DNA of 64,000 bases from NCBI RefSeq assembly GCF_020731285.1, contig NZ_JAJFOW010000005.1:186001-250000 (forward strand), given 5' to 3'. Made by a program: the position numbers and the translations under genes. This stretch comes from Cohnella baijiui. Lineage in GTDB: Bacteria > Bacillota > Bacilli > Paenibacillales > Paenibacillaceae. The notes under the pieces were generated by a model that worked only from the letters and a program-made list of their open reading frames with translations, was not told the origin of the DNA and did no database searches. This document shows positions 26,593 to 33,648 of this stretch, piece by piece (the first letter of the stretch is position 1; each line of letters begins with the position of its first letter).

Positions 26593-27114
26593 TCAGCGCC
26601 CGAAGAGCGCATCGCAGAACGCCTTCGCGTACGCCGGCAGATCCGGCGGCCGGCGGGCGGAGACGAGGTTGCCGTCGACGACGACGGCTTCGTCGAACCA
26701 GATCGCGCCGGCATTCTCCATGTCGTCGCGGATGCCTGGCGTCGAGGTGACTTTCCGCCCTTGCAAAATCTTGGCGGAAACGAGCACCCAGCCCGCGTGG
26801 CAGATCTGGCCGATCGGCTTGCCGGCGGCGTCGATCGCTCGGACGAACGCTTGGACGCGCTCGTCCCGCCGGATTTTGTCCGGCGCCCAGCCGCCCGGGA
26901 CGAGCAGGCCGTCGCAAGCGTCGGCGTTCAGCTCCGCGTAGGAGAGATCGGCGACGGCGGGGACGCCGTACTTGCCGATATGCTTGCGGCCCTTCTCCGG
27001 GCCGGCGAACCGGACGACCGCGCCTTCTTCACGCGCGCGGTAGACGGGGTACCAGAGCTCGAGATCCTCGAACTCGTCGTCGATGAGACAGATGACCTGT
27101 TTGATCGCGGTCAT
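26593..27114 (-). CDS. DJ-1/PfpI family protein
   Basis: A 173-residue class I glutamine amidotransferase-like protein. It begins MTAIKQVICLIDDEFEDLELWYPVYRAREEG, with the conserved Glu of the triad near residue 14. The nucleophile elbow reads IGQICHAGWVLVSA with the catalytic Cys-His near residue 105. The family includes the YraA/YfkM stress proteins of B. subtilis and PH1704 protease, now often described as deglycases or glyoxalases. I take the second ATG (27114), because GGAGGA ends six bases before it, whereas it touches the ATG at 27120. It stands alone, divergent from the VanZ gene. Confidence 0.88.
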   Translation of the reverse strand: MTAIKQVICLIDDEFEDLELWYPVYRAREEGAVVRFAGPEKGRKHIGKYGVPAVADLSYAELNADACDGLLVPGGWAPDKIRRDERVQAFVRAIDAAGKPIGQICHAGWVLVSAKILQGRKVTSTPGIRDDMENAGAIWFDEAVVVDGNLVSARRPPDLPAYAKAFCDALFGR

Positions 27115-27223
27115 GATCATTCCTCCGATTCCTGCAAATGAGGCCGTAATTCGGCGGTTTTGCCGTATTCATCGTACCATAATCCAACGCCGCGCACATC
27201 CGCGCGCCGAGAGGAGCTACCCC

Positions 27224-27673
27224 ATGCGTTCCACCCGCAAATCCTCCTGGTCGACTCCCTTGTGGCGATGGCTGCCTGCCGTCGCCTGCATGCTGATCAT
27301 CTTTTTGCTGTCCGCGCGCACGGGCAACGATCTCGATGGCTGGCTGCCGTGGGCGCAAAAGCTGTTTCCGGGTCTCCGGAGTTTCGACCCGGTCCACTAC
27401 TTCGCTTATTTCGCGCTCGCCGTCACCTTCGCATACGGGTTCGGATTTCACCGAATCGACGCCTCCCGCGCTCTCTTCGTCGTCCTGTTCTGCGTCGTGT
27501 ACGGAGCGACCGATGAATGGCACCAAGCCTACGTGCCGGGCCGCTCGCCCGACTGGGCGGATCTGCTGCACGACGGGATCGGAGCGCTCGTCGCGGCCGT
27601 ACTTCTCTATGGCTGGCGTACCTGGCGCCAATGGCGCCAAAAGCGCGGCAATACCAGAAATTACAGCGGTTAA
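27224..27673 (+). CDS. VanZ-family membrane protein
   Basis: A 149-residue protein with about four membrane segments (LWRWLPAVACMLIIFLLSA near residue 13, then VHYFAYFALAVTFAYGF, SRALFVVLFCVVYGATDEWHQ and LLHDGIGALVAAVLLYGW). The conserved HYF-YF and DEWHQ..VPGRS.D..D...D..G motifs define the VanZ-like family, named after the teicoplanin resistance protein but common in Bacillales with no known role. I start at ATG 27224, with GAGGAG eight bases upstream. It is 99 bases before the next gene. Confidence 0.87.
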   Translation: MRSTRKSSWSTPLWRWLPAVACMLIIFLLSARTGNDLDGWLPWAQKLFPGLRSFDPVHYFAYFALAVTFAYGFGFHRIDASRALFVVLFCVVYGATDEWHQAYVPGRSPDWADLLHDGIGALVAAVLLYGWRTWRQWRQKRGNTRNYSG

Positions 27674-27772
27674 CAAGGCAGGAGAACAGCGCGCCCGGCG
27701 CGAATACATGGGGAGCGGGAAAGGCGGCGCGACGCCGGCGGCCCGCGAAGACCGTGTAAGGAGAGGGCGAAG

Positions 27773-28183
27773 TTGTTCAAACGTTGTCCATGCGGAGATA
27801 CCATGCGCTTGACCTTGAGATCTGTGATCTACGCCAAGTTGGTGAACATCACGAGCGTTCCCGTGTACGCCTGCGAGGGATGCTCCCGCAACGAGGTGTT
27901 TCCCGGCGTCAAGTCCGACCTGGGGATGCTGGTCAATCGGCTCGGCGCCAAGCCGCCGGCCCAGACGATCCCGTTCGACGAAATCCACGAGTTGGCCGGC
28001 GTTTTGAGTCACGCGCAGCACCGCTCGAAGCCGCTGCGCCAGGCGACCGTCGCCCGCGTCGCCGAGGAACGGACGAACGAGCTGTTGGACCTGTGGATCG
28101 TCGCTTCTTCCGTCGGAGACGAGGCATGGATGGCCGAGCTGCGCGGGCGGCTGTCCCAATTAAGCGCGCAATACATATCGTAA
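27773..28183 (+). CDS. Zinc-ribbon-like protein of unknown function (136 aa)
   Basis: Starts at TTG 27773 (MFKRCPCGDTMRLTLRSV), with GGAGAGG about eight bases upstream. Two cysteine pairs, CPCG at residues 5-8 and CEGC near 34-37, are spaced like a zinc ribbon; after the second comes EVFPGVKSDLGMLVNRLG. The C-terminal half is helical (ATVARVAEERTNELLDLWIVA). I recall similar 130-140-residue proteins in Paenibacillaceae but no name. A regulatory or nucleic-acid-binding role would fit a zinc ribbon; nothing in the context confirms it. Confidence 0.7.
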   Translation: MFKRCPCGDTMRLTLRSVIYAKLVNITSVPVYACEGCSRNEVFPGVKSDLGMLVNRLGAKPPAQTIPFDEIHELAGVLSHAQHRSKPLRQATVARVAEERTNELLDLWIVASSVGDEAWMAELRGRLSQLSAQYIS

Positions 28184-28281
28184 GACGAAAGAACGGGGCG
28201 GATCGCTCCGTTTTTTTGCGTCTGACGGGCATTTCTGATACCATGAAAATCAACGGATTGATTTTCAAGGAGGTATGGCAA

Positions 28282-28656
28282 ATGGCAGAGGCGAAGCGTC
28301 TGACGACGATCGAGCAATGGGAAGAAGCCCTCCGGGGCTCCGCCGAGCGGCCCTTGCTTCTCTTCAAGCACAGCACGCAGTGTCCGATCAGCGCAGGCGC
28401 GCATGAGGAGCTGCATCATTATATGGCGGATGCGGACGCGCAGCCGGTGGATTTCGCGATCGTCCACGTCATCGAGGAACGGCCGGTGAGCAATGCGATC
28501 GCCGAGACGCTCGGCGTGCAGCACAAGTCCCCGCAAGCGATTCTGGTACGGGACGGACAGCCGCTGTGGGACGAATCGCATTGGCGGATTACCTACAGCT
28601 TTTTGAGCGACAAGTTCGGCGGGCCGGAAACGGCCGGGGAAGCGTCCAGAACCTAA
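28282..28656 (+). CDS. ytxJ: Bacilliredoxin-like protein BrxC (YtxJ)
   Basis: A 124-residue thioredoxin-fold protein of the YtxJ family. It contains the monothiol motif QCPISAGAHEEL near residue 33, in the place of the CxxC of thioredoxin, and the cis-proline loop SPQAILVRDGQPLWDESHW. In Bacillales with bacillithiol, these proteins remove bacillithiol from oxidised protein cysteines. The TCPIS signature is here QCPIS. The ribosome site AAGGAGGT lies seven bases before ATG 28282. It lies 124 bases before the ccpA start. Its presence implies that the organism makes bacillithiol (inference). Confidence 0.87.
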   Translation: MAEAKRLTTIEQWEEALRGSAERPLLLFKHSTQCPISAGAHEELHHYMADADAQPVDFAIVHVIEERPVSNAIAETLGVQHKSPQAILVRDGQPLWDESHWRITYSFLSDKFGGPETAGEASRT

Positions 28657-28780
28657 GGGGATCGCAGCTGTAAGCCTTTGCGATCATTGCGGAAACACTC
28701 GTTTTGTCGTATCATTACCTTATTATCCCATGGACAGGCAGTCTTCCTGACAGCCTTCCGTGAACATTGGAGCGGTGAAT

Positions 28781-29788
28781 GTGACGGTAACCATTTATGA
28801 CGTGGCGCGTGAGGCCGGCGTATCCATGGCCACGGTATCCCGCGTTGTCAACAACAATCCGAACGTGAAGCCGCAAACGCGGAAAAAAGTGTACGAGGCC
28901 ATTGAGCGCCTCGGCTATCGGCCCAACGCCGTCGCGCGCGGCCTGGCCAGCAAGAAGACGACGACGGTCGGCGTCGTCATCCCCGACATCGCCAACGCGA
29001 TTTTCGCCGAAGTGGCGCGGGGCATCGAAGACATCGCGAACATGTACCACTACAACATCATTCTCTGCAACGCCGACAAGCGCAAAGAGAAGGAAATCCG
29101 CGTCATCAATACGCTGCTCGAGAAGCAGGTGGACGGCCTGCTGTTTATGGGAGGCGCGGTGACGGAAGAGCATTTGCTCGCGTTCAATACGTCGAACGTG
29201 CCGATCGTGCTTTGCGCCACGACGGACGAGAAGGGCACGATGCCGTCCGTAGATATCGATCACGAGGCGGCTGCTTTCGACGCGGTGCAGCGGCTGATTG
29301 CCGACGGCCATCGCAAGATCGCGATGATCAGCGGCACGCTGCAGGACCCGGCGAACGGATACGCCCGTTACCAAGGCTACAAGAAAGCGCTGGAGCAAGC
29401 CGGTATTCCGCTAAACGAAGAGTACGTGCGTATCGGCAACTATCGCTACGAGTCCGGCATCGAGGCGATGCAGTATTTCCTGGGGCTCTCCGACCGGCCG
29501 AGCGCGGTGTTCGCGGCGACGGACGAGATGGCGATCGGCGCCATTCACAGCATCCAGGACGCCGGGCTCAAAGTTCCGGAAGACGTGTCCGTCATCAGCG
29601 TCGACAACATTCGCATGGCTTCGATGGTGCGTCCGCAGCTGACGACCGTCGCCCAACCGATGTACGACATTGGGGCCGTTTCCATGCGGCTTCTGACCAA
29701 ACTGATGAAAAAGGAAAACGTCGAACAGGCGCGCGTCGTGCTCCCGCACGAGCTCATCGTTCGCAGCTCGGTTTCCGCGCTGAGCTGA
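28781..29788 (+). CDS. ccpA: Catabolite control protein A
   Basis: A 335-residue LacI/GalR regulator close to B. subtilis CcpA. The DNA-binding helix-turn-helix and hinge helix are [20 protein letters not shown] and [20 protein letters not shown], nearly identical to the known proteins. The core has the [18 protein letters not shown] dimer surface and ends in [14 protein letters not shown]. With HPr or Crh phosphorylated on Ser46 it binds cre sites to repress or activate carbon genes. I start at GTG 28781, since GGAG lies eight bases upstream and the N-terminus then matches the family; GTG 28760 is also in frame. Candidate cre sites in this window lie at 22788 and 33596. Confidence 0.93.
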   Translation: MTVTIYDVAREAGVSMATVSRVVNNNPNVKPQTRKKVYEAIERLGYRPNAVARGLASKKTTTVGVVIPDIANAIFAEVARGIEDIANMYHYNIILCNADKRKEKEIRVINTLLEKQVDGLLFMGGAVTEEHLLAFNTSNVPIVLCATTDEKGTMPSVDIDHEAAAFDAVQRLIADGHRKIAMISGTLQDPANGYARYQGYKKALEQAGIPLNEEYVRIGNYRYESGIEAMQYFLGLSDRPSAVFAATDEMAIGAIHSIQDAGLKVPEDVSVISVDNIRMASMVRPQLTTVAQPMYDIGAVSMRLLTKLMKKENVEQARVVLPHELIVRSSVSALS

Positions 29789-29940
29789 GCGGACGCTCCC
29801 GATGCCAGGTTGAACGGGTTCACCCGAAGCCAAGCAACGGGTTCGTCGTATTGGAAGACCACATCGCACTCGACAGTCGCCCTGCGCGGGAAGTGAGAAT
29901 CCCGCAGCAGGGCCTCTTCGATAGGAGGCGGAATAGAGGG

Positions 29941-30636
29941 ATGGAATTGATCGGCATTATCGGAGCGATGCAGGAAGAAATCGATCTGCTGCTCGAACAT
30001 TTGGAAGACACCGTGGAAATGAAGCGCTCCGGCATCCCGTATTATACGGGCTCGCTGAACGGGAAAAAAGTCGTCATCTGCAAGTCCGGCGTCGGCAAGG
30101 TAAACGCGGCCGTCTGCACGCAGGTACTGATCGACCGCTTCAACGCGGTGCAGGTGATCTTCACCGGCGTCGCCGGCGCGCTCGATCCGGTGCTGGACAT
30201 CGGCGATATTGTCATCTCCACGAGCAGCATGCAGCACGACGTCGACGTGACGCCGCTCGGCTTTGCCCGCGGGGTCATCCCTTATCAGAACGTGTCCGAA
30301 TGGCCGGCCGACGCCGTGCTCGTAAAGGCTGCCGTCGAAGCGGGAGAGAAGGTGTTCCCCGGACACTGCAAGACGGGAAAGGTGCTGTCAGGCGATCAAT
30401 TCATCGCCGACCGCGACGTCGTCCGGCAGCTCCACGAGGAGCTGGGAGGCACGTGCACGGAGATGGAGGGAGCCGCCGTTGCGCAGGTTTGCGCCTTGAA
30501 CGAGGTGCCGTATGTCGTCATCCGCTCGATGTCGGACAAGGCCGACGGTTCGGCTGACGTCAACTTCGCCGAATTCACCGTGACAGCGGCAAACCGTTCC
30601 TACGCAATCGTAGACGAAATGCTTCAGCGCCTTTAA
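29941..30636 (+). CDS. mtnN: 5'-methylthioadenosine/S-adenosylhomocysteine nucleosidase
   Basis: A 231-residue nucleosidase of the PNP fold. It begins MELIGIIGAMQEEIDLLLEHLED with the catalytic Glu near residue 12, has VICKSGVGKVNAAVCTQVLID near 43, and the active-site segment GGTCTEMEGAAVAQVC near 170 with MEGAA, then VIRSMSDKAD with the catalytic Asp near 196. It cleaves adenine from MTA and SAH in methionine salvage and the activated methyl cycle. The AGGAGG site lies 11 bases before the ATG. The upstream gap from ccpA (29789-29940) holds a GC-rich hairpin around 29879-29913 but no riboswitch that I can recognise. Confidence 0.93.
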   Translation: MELIGIIGAMQEEIDLLLEHLEDTVEMKRSGIPYYTGSLNGKKVVICKSGVGKVNAAVCTQVLIDRFNAVQVIFTGVAGALDPVLDIGDIVISTSSMQHDVDVTPLGFARGVIPYQNVSEWPADAVLVKAAVEAGEKVFPGHCKTGKVLSGDQFIADRDVVRQLHEELGGTCTEMEGAAVAQVCALNEVPYVVIRSMSDKADGSADVNFAEFTVTAANRSYAIVDEMLQRL

Positions 30637-30653
30637 GCGGCCTTTGAGCTTCC

Positions 30654-30699
30654 AGCCCCTATCCTTTTTGCTCCGATGGACGAAAGGGTAGGGGCTTTT
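30654..30699 (+). terminator. Terminator of mtnN
   Basis: AGCCCCTATCCTTT pairs with AAAGGGTAGGGGCT (one mismatch) and is followed by TTTT. Confidence 0.85.
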
Positions 30700-30722
30700 C
30701 ACGCCTTTTGCGACCCTTCGGG

Positions 30723-30926
30723 CATCATCCCTTTCGCTCAGGTGCTCGGAAGGGGCAGGGCGGCTTTCTATGTCTTTTGAGTTCCTTGATGCATGATCCC
30801 CTTCGGTCAGTTGGACGTAATCGGTGAGGGCTTTCCATATCTCTTGAATCCCTTGTGACATTATCCCCTTTGCTCAGGCGAGTGAGGGGGCATTGTCTTT
30901 CTTAGGCCATTATCCCATTCAATCAA
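30723..30926. repeat. Four degenerate core repeats, minus orientation
   Basis: Cores CATCATCCCTTTCGCTCAGG (30723), CATGATCCCCTTCGGTCAG (30792), CATTATCCCCTTTGCTCAGG (30859) and CATTATCCCATTCAATCAA (30908). Spacing is irregular (69, 67 and 49 bases) and the text between them is only loosely shared, so this array looks older than the one at 30977. Orientation is opposite to that array, with 50 bases between the two. Confidence 0.75.
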
Positions 30927-30976
30927 TTTTGTCGGCTGTGCTATCGGCGTTTTTAAAACTCGTTACTCGATGTTCA

Positions 30977-31460
30977 CCTGACCGAACGGGATCATGCAAA
31001 AAGGGCTGGAGAATAGCAGACCAACCTGAGCGAAGGGGATCATACACAAAGGGCTGGAGAATAGCAGACCAACCTGAGCGAAGGGGATCATACACAAAGG
31101 GCTGGAGAATAGCAGACTGATCGAAGGGGATCATGCACAAAGAGTTGGAGATTAGCAGGCCAGCCTGAGCGAAGGGGATAACGTACGAAAGGCTGGCGAA
31201 ATGGTAGACAACCTGACCGAACGGGATCATGCACAAAGGGCTGGAGAATAGCAGACCAACCTGAGCGTAGGGGATCATACACAAAGGGCTGGAGAATAGC
31301 AGATCAGCCTGACCGAATGGGATCATGCACAAAGGGCTGGAGAATAGCAGACCAACCTGATCGAACGGGATCATACACAAAGGGCTGGAGAATAGCAGGC
31401 CAGCCTGAGCGAAGGGGATCATGCACGAAGGGCTGGAGAATGGCAGAACAACCTGTCACC
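30977..31460. repeat. Ten-copy 48-bp tandem array, plus orientation
   Basis: Units start with CCTGA at 30977, 31025, 31073, 31117 (shortened), 31164, 31212, 31260, 31308, 31356 and 31404, ending with a partial unit at 31452. The period is exactly 48 bases except for one 44-base unit. The consensus core is CCTGAsCGAAsGGGATCAT, followed by the conserved text CACAAAGGGCTGGAG and AATAGCAG. Variation concentrates on the base after CCTGA (G, C or T) and the base after CGAA (G, C or T). Because 48 is a multiple of three, frames with a 16-residue repeat stay open on both strands, but no ribosome site supports them. No gene is called in 30700-31580. Confidence 0.92.
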
Positions 31461-31581
31461 CACCCAACATCAGCGAAAACGAAAAGACCGTACTTCTAGC
31501 ACATAGCTGAACGTACGGTCATTTGGATTGAAAAGCATTCGTTATTCGTTCCAAGATCGGCGGGAAATGGCCGCTGCACGC

Positions 31582-32778
31582 TTATCCCAGATGCTGAAGC
31601 GCGAGCGCCAGCACTTCCCGGTTTTTGGCGGCGATCTCCGCGCGCCTCGGCATCGGCGCCCAAGCGGCCGTATCGTCGAGCCACGTACGGGGAAGATCGG
31701 CCGGACGGTGCGGCGAGACGATGCGTGGCCAATCGGTGGGCAGCGGAGTACCTTCCGGAGCCGCGTCGATGACTTCGAGCAGCGGATGGTCGGTCATCTC
31801 GAGCCACAACAAGCCCCAAGCACGCGGCACGACGTGCCAGTGCTCGTAGCCGCCGCCACCGAGCGCGATCCAACGTCCGTCGGTCCATTCGTGCGCCAGC
31901 CGGTGAATGAGGCGGGGCATCTCCCGGTAGATTCGCATGCTGCAGTGCACGTGCGCCAGCGGATCCAGCGCATGCGCGTCGCAGCCGTGCTGGCTGACGA
32001 TGACGTCGGGCTTGAAAACGCGGATGACGCGCTCGAGCGCCGTCGAAAAGCTCTCGAGCCAGGAGTCGTCCTCCGTGTAGGGCTCGACCGGCACGTTCAG
32101 GCAGGCGCCGTAGCCGGAGCTCTCTCCGCGTTCATGGGCGAATCCGCTGCCGGGAAACAGGAACTTGCCAGTCTCGTGAATGGAAAAGGTGAACACGTCC
32201 GGATCGGTGTAGAAGCTCCACTGGACGCCGTCCCCGTGGTGTACGTCCGTGTCGACGTAGAGCACCTTGGCGCCGTGCTTGCGCGTCATCCAGCGGATGG
32301 CTGCGGCTGCGTCGTTGTAGACGCAGAAGCCGGCGCCGCGATCCTGGAACGCATGATGCAGCCCGCCGCCCAGATGGAGGGCATGGCGGGTCAGACCCGA
32401 CATAACCGCTTCGGCGGCGGCCACCGATCCGGTGACGATCGCGGCCGCGGCTTCGTGCATGCCGGGAAAGTACGGCGTATCGCCGTCCAGCTCGAAGCCG
32501 TATTGGCCGGCAAGGGCGATCGCTTCGGAGCCGGGCGCGCTTTCGCTGAGCGCCCGAACGGCGGCAATGTAGTCCGCCCGGTGGATCCAATCGAGCACTT
32601 CGTCGGCGTGCGGTGTCAGTGGTTTCATTTTCTGGTCGGAGCGAAGCGCCCCGCACGCATCGAGCAAGTCTTCCGTCAGGGCCAGCCGGATCGGATGAAA
32701 CGGATGGTCCTCGTGAAACCGATAATGCGAAGCCGCCGCGCTGTCGATCCACAGCGCTTCCATGCGGGAATGAGTCAA
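31582..32778 (-). CDS. acuC: Acetoin utilization protein AcuC (class I deacetylase)
   Basis: A 398-residue zinc-dependent deacetylase of the histone deacetylase family. Conserved stretches include FHEDHPFHPIRLALTEDLL at the start, GGGLHHAFQDRGAGFCVYNDAAAAI near residue 130, the metal ligands in YVDTDVHHGDGVQWSFY, and SQHGCDAHALDPLAHV and LGGGGYEHWHVVPRAW. In B. subtilis AcuC reactivates acetyl-CoA synthetase by removing the acetyl group added by AcuA. I start at TTG 32778 (first residues MTHSRMEALWID), with GGAAGG about nine bases upstream; ATG 32763 is possible. It follows acuA by 20 bases in the same operon. Confidence 0.93.
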   Translation of the reverse strand: MTHSRMEALWIDSAAASHYRFHEDHPFHPIRLALTEDLLDACGALRSDQKMKPLTPHADEVLDWIHRADYIAAVRALSESAPGSEAIALAGQYGFELDGDTPYFPGMHEAAAAIVTGSVAAAEAVMSGLTRHALHLGGGLHHAFQDRGAGFCVYNDAAAAIRWMTRKHGAKVLYVDTDVHHGDGVQWSFYTDPDVFTFSIHETGKFLFPGSGFAHERGESSGYGACLNVPVEPYTEDDSWLESFSTALERVIRVFKPDVIVSQHGCDAHALDPLAHVHCSMRIYREMPRLIHRLAHEWTDGRWIALGGGGYEHWHVVPRAWGLLWLEMTDHPLLEVIDAAPEGTPLPTDWPRIVSPHRPADLPRTWLDDTAAWAPMPRRAEIAAKNREVLALALQHLG

Positions 32779-32798
32779 CTGAGGTCGCCTTCCTTTCG

Positions 32799-33431
32799 TC
32801 AGTACATGAACCGTTGCCGGAACCGGACGCGGTCGAACTGCTCCGCGGAGGAGAGAGGGACATCCTTGCCGATCCGTACCATAAGACAGTTCGCCGGATG
32901 GGCGCAGATCTCGGGATCGTCCGTCGCGAACCAGACCATGCCGACGGACTTCATCAGCTTCTCCATCATGTCCCGGTACTCCCAGACGCTGAGGCCGCTG
33001 TTGTCCAGATCCCAATGCCAATAATATTCGGTCGTATAGACGATCGCGTTGTCCAGCTGGCCTTCAGCGAAAGCTGTGGAGATGAGCGCCTTGCCGAGGC
33101 CAAGCGAGCGGTAGTCGTCGGCCACTTCGATGGCGCCGAGCTCGATGAGATCGTCCATGCCGCCCTCGGACCAGCGCTCCATCTCGTCGGGGTAGTGGAA
33201 GGTCACGTAGCCGACGACGATGTCTTCGTCTCGCGCGACGATGATGCGTCCTTCGGGCAGTTCGGCGATCTCGACGAGCGCCTCGTGCTGCTCCTTGGGA
33301 CGGCGGAACGCATCCAGCTTCTCATGGAGCCGATACTGCCGGAGCCGATCCGGTTCGACGGGGCCTTCCACGACGATCGGGCCGTCTTTGCCCGGCCGCG
33401 TGGAATACTGGTAGCGCTTCACATGTTCCAT
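32799..33431 (-). CDS. acuA: Acetyltransferase AcuA (modifies acetyl-CoA synthetase)
   Basis: A 210-residue GNAT-family enzyme. The CoA-binding motif is in AIEVADDYRSLGLGKALISTAF near residue 100. Other family landmarks are VVGYVTFHYPDEMERW and YYWHWDLDNSGLSVWEYR. In B. subtilis AcuA acetylates a lysine of AcsA and switches it off. The gene is divergent from acsA and is followed by acuC; the usual middle gene acuB (CBS plus ACT domains) is absent here. The ribosome site AAAGGAGAG precedes the ATG by eight bases. A TATAAT-like element lies on the minus strand at 33458-33463. Confidence 0.92.
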   Translation of the reverse strand: MEHVKRYQYSTRPGKDGPIVVEGPVEPDRLRQYRLHEKLDAFRRPKEQHEALVEIAELPEGRIIVARDEDIVVGYVTFHYPDEMERWSEGGMDDLIELGAIEVADDYRSLGLGKALISTAFAEGQLDNAIVYTTEYYWHWDLDNSGLSVWEYRDMMEKLMKSVGMVWFATDDPEICAHPANCLMVRIGKDVPLSSAEQFDRVRFRQRFMY

Positions 33432-33595
33432 GCGGGATCTCTCCTTTGAATGCTGTCATTATACACGATAATACGGACGAACCGCCGCTTTTTCCTCGAA
33501 AATGTCCCTTCTTCGCGGAAATTCTCCTGCCGAGTCCGTGCCGAGCCTGGCGGAGCTGTGATATAATGGCTAAGGCGGGCCGCGCGAGCCCCGGT

Positions 33596-33609
33596 TGTAA
33601 GCGCATTCG
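33596..33609 (+). promoter_or_regulatory. Candidate cre site in the acuA-acsA intergenic region
   Basis: TGTAAGCGCATTCG matches 13 of 14 positions of TGWAANCGNWWWCA, as I recall the consensus. It lies about 30 bases after a TATAAT (33562-33567) and 40 bases before the acsA start, so bound CcpA would block the acsA transcript. In B. subtilis the acsA-acuABC region is under CcpA control, which supports the call. Confidence 0.6.
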
Positions 33610-33648
33610 CGCTTCGCAAGGATGTATTCAAACGGGAAGGTGATGGAA

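Noticed and set aside
29789..29940. SAM-type riboswitch before mtnN
   Set aside because: Only one GC-rich hairpin is visible; the conserved SAM-I core helices are not recognisable.
30977..31460. CRISPR array in the 48-bp repeat
   Set aside because: The text between cores is itself conserved, there are no unique spacers, and no cas gene is in the window.
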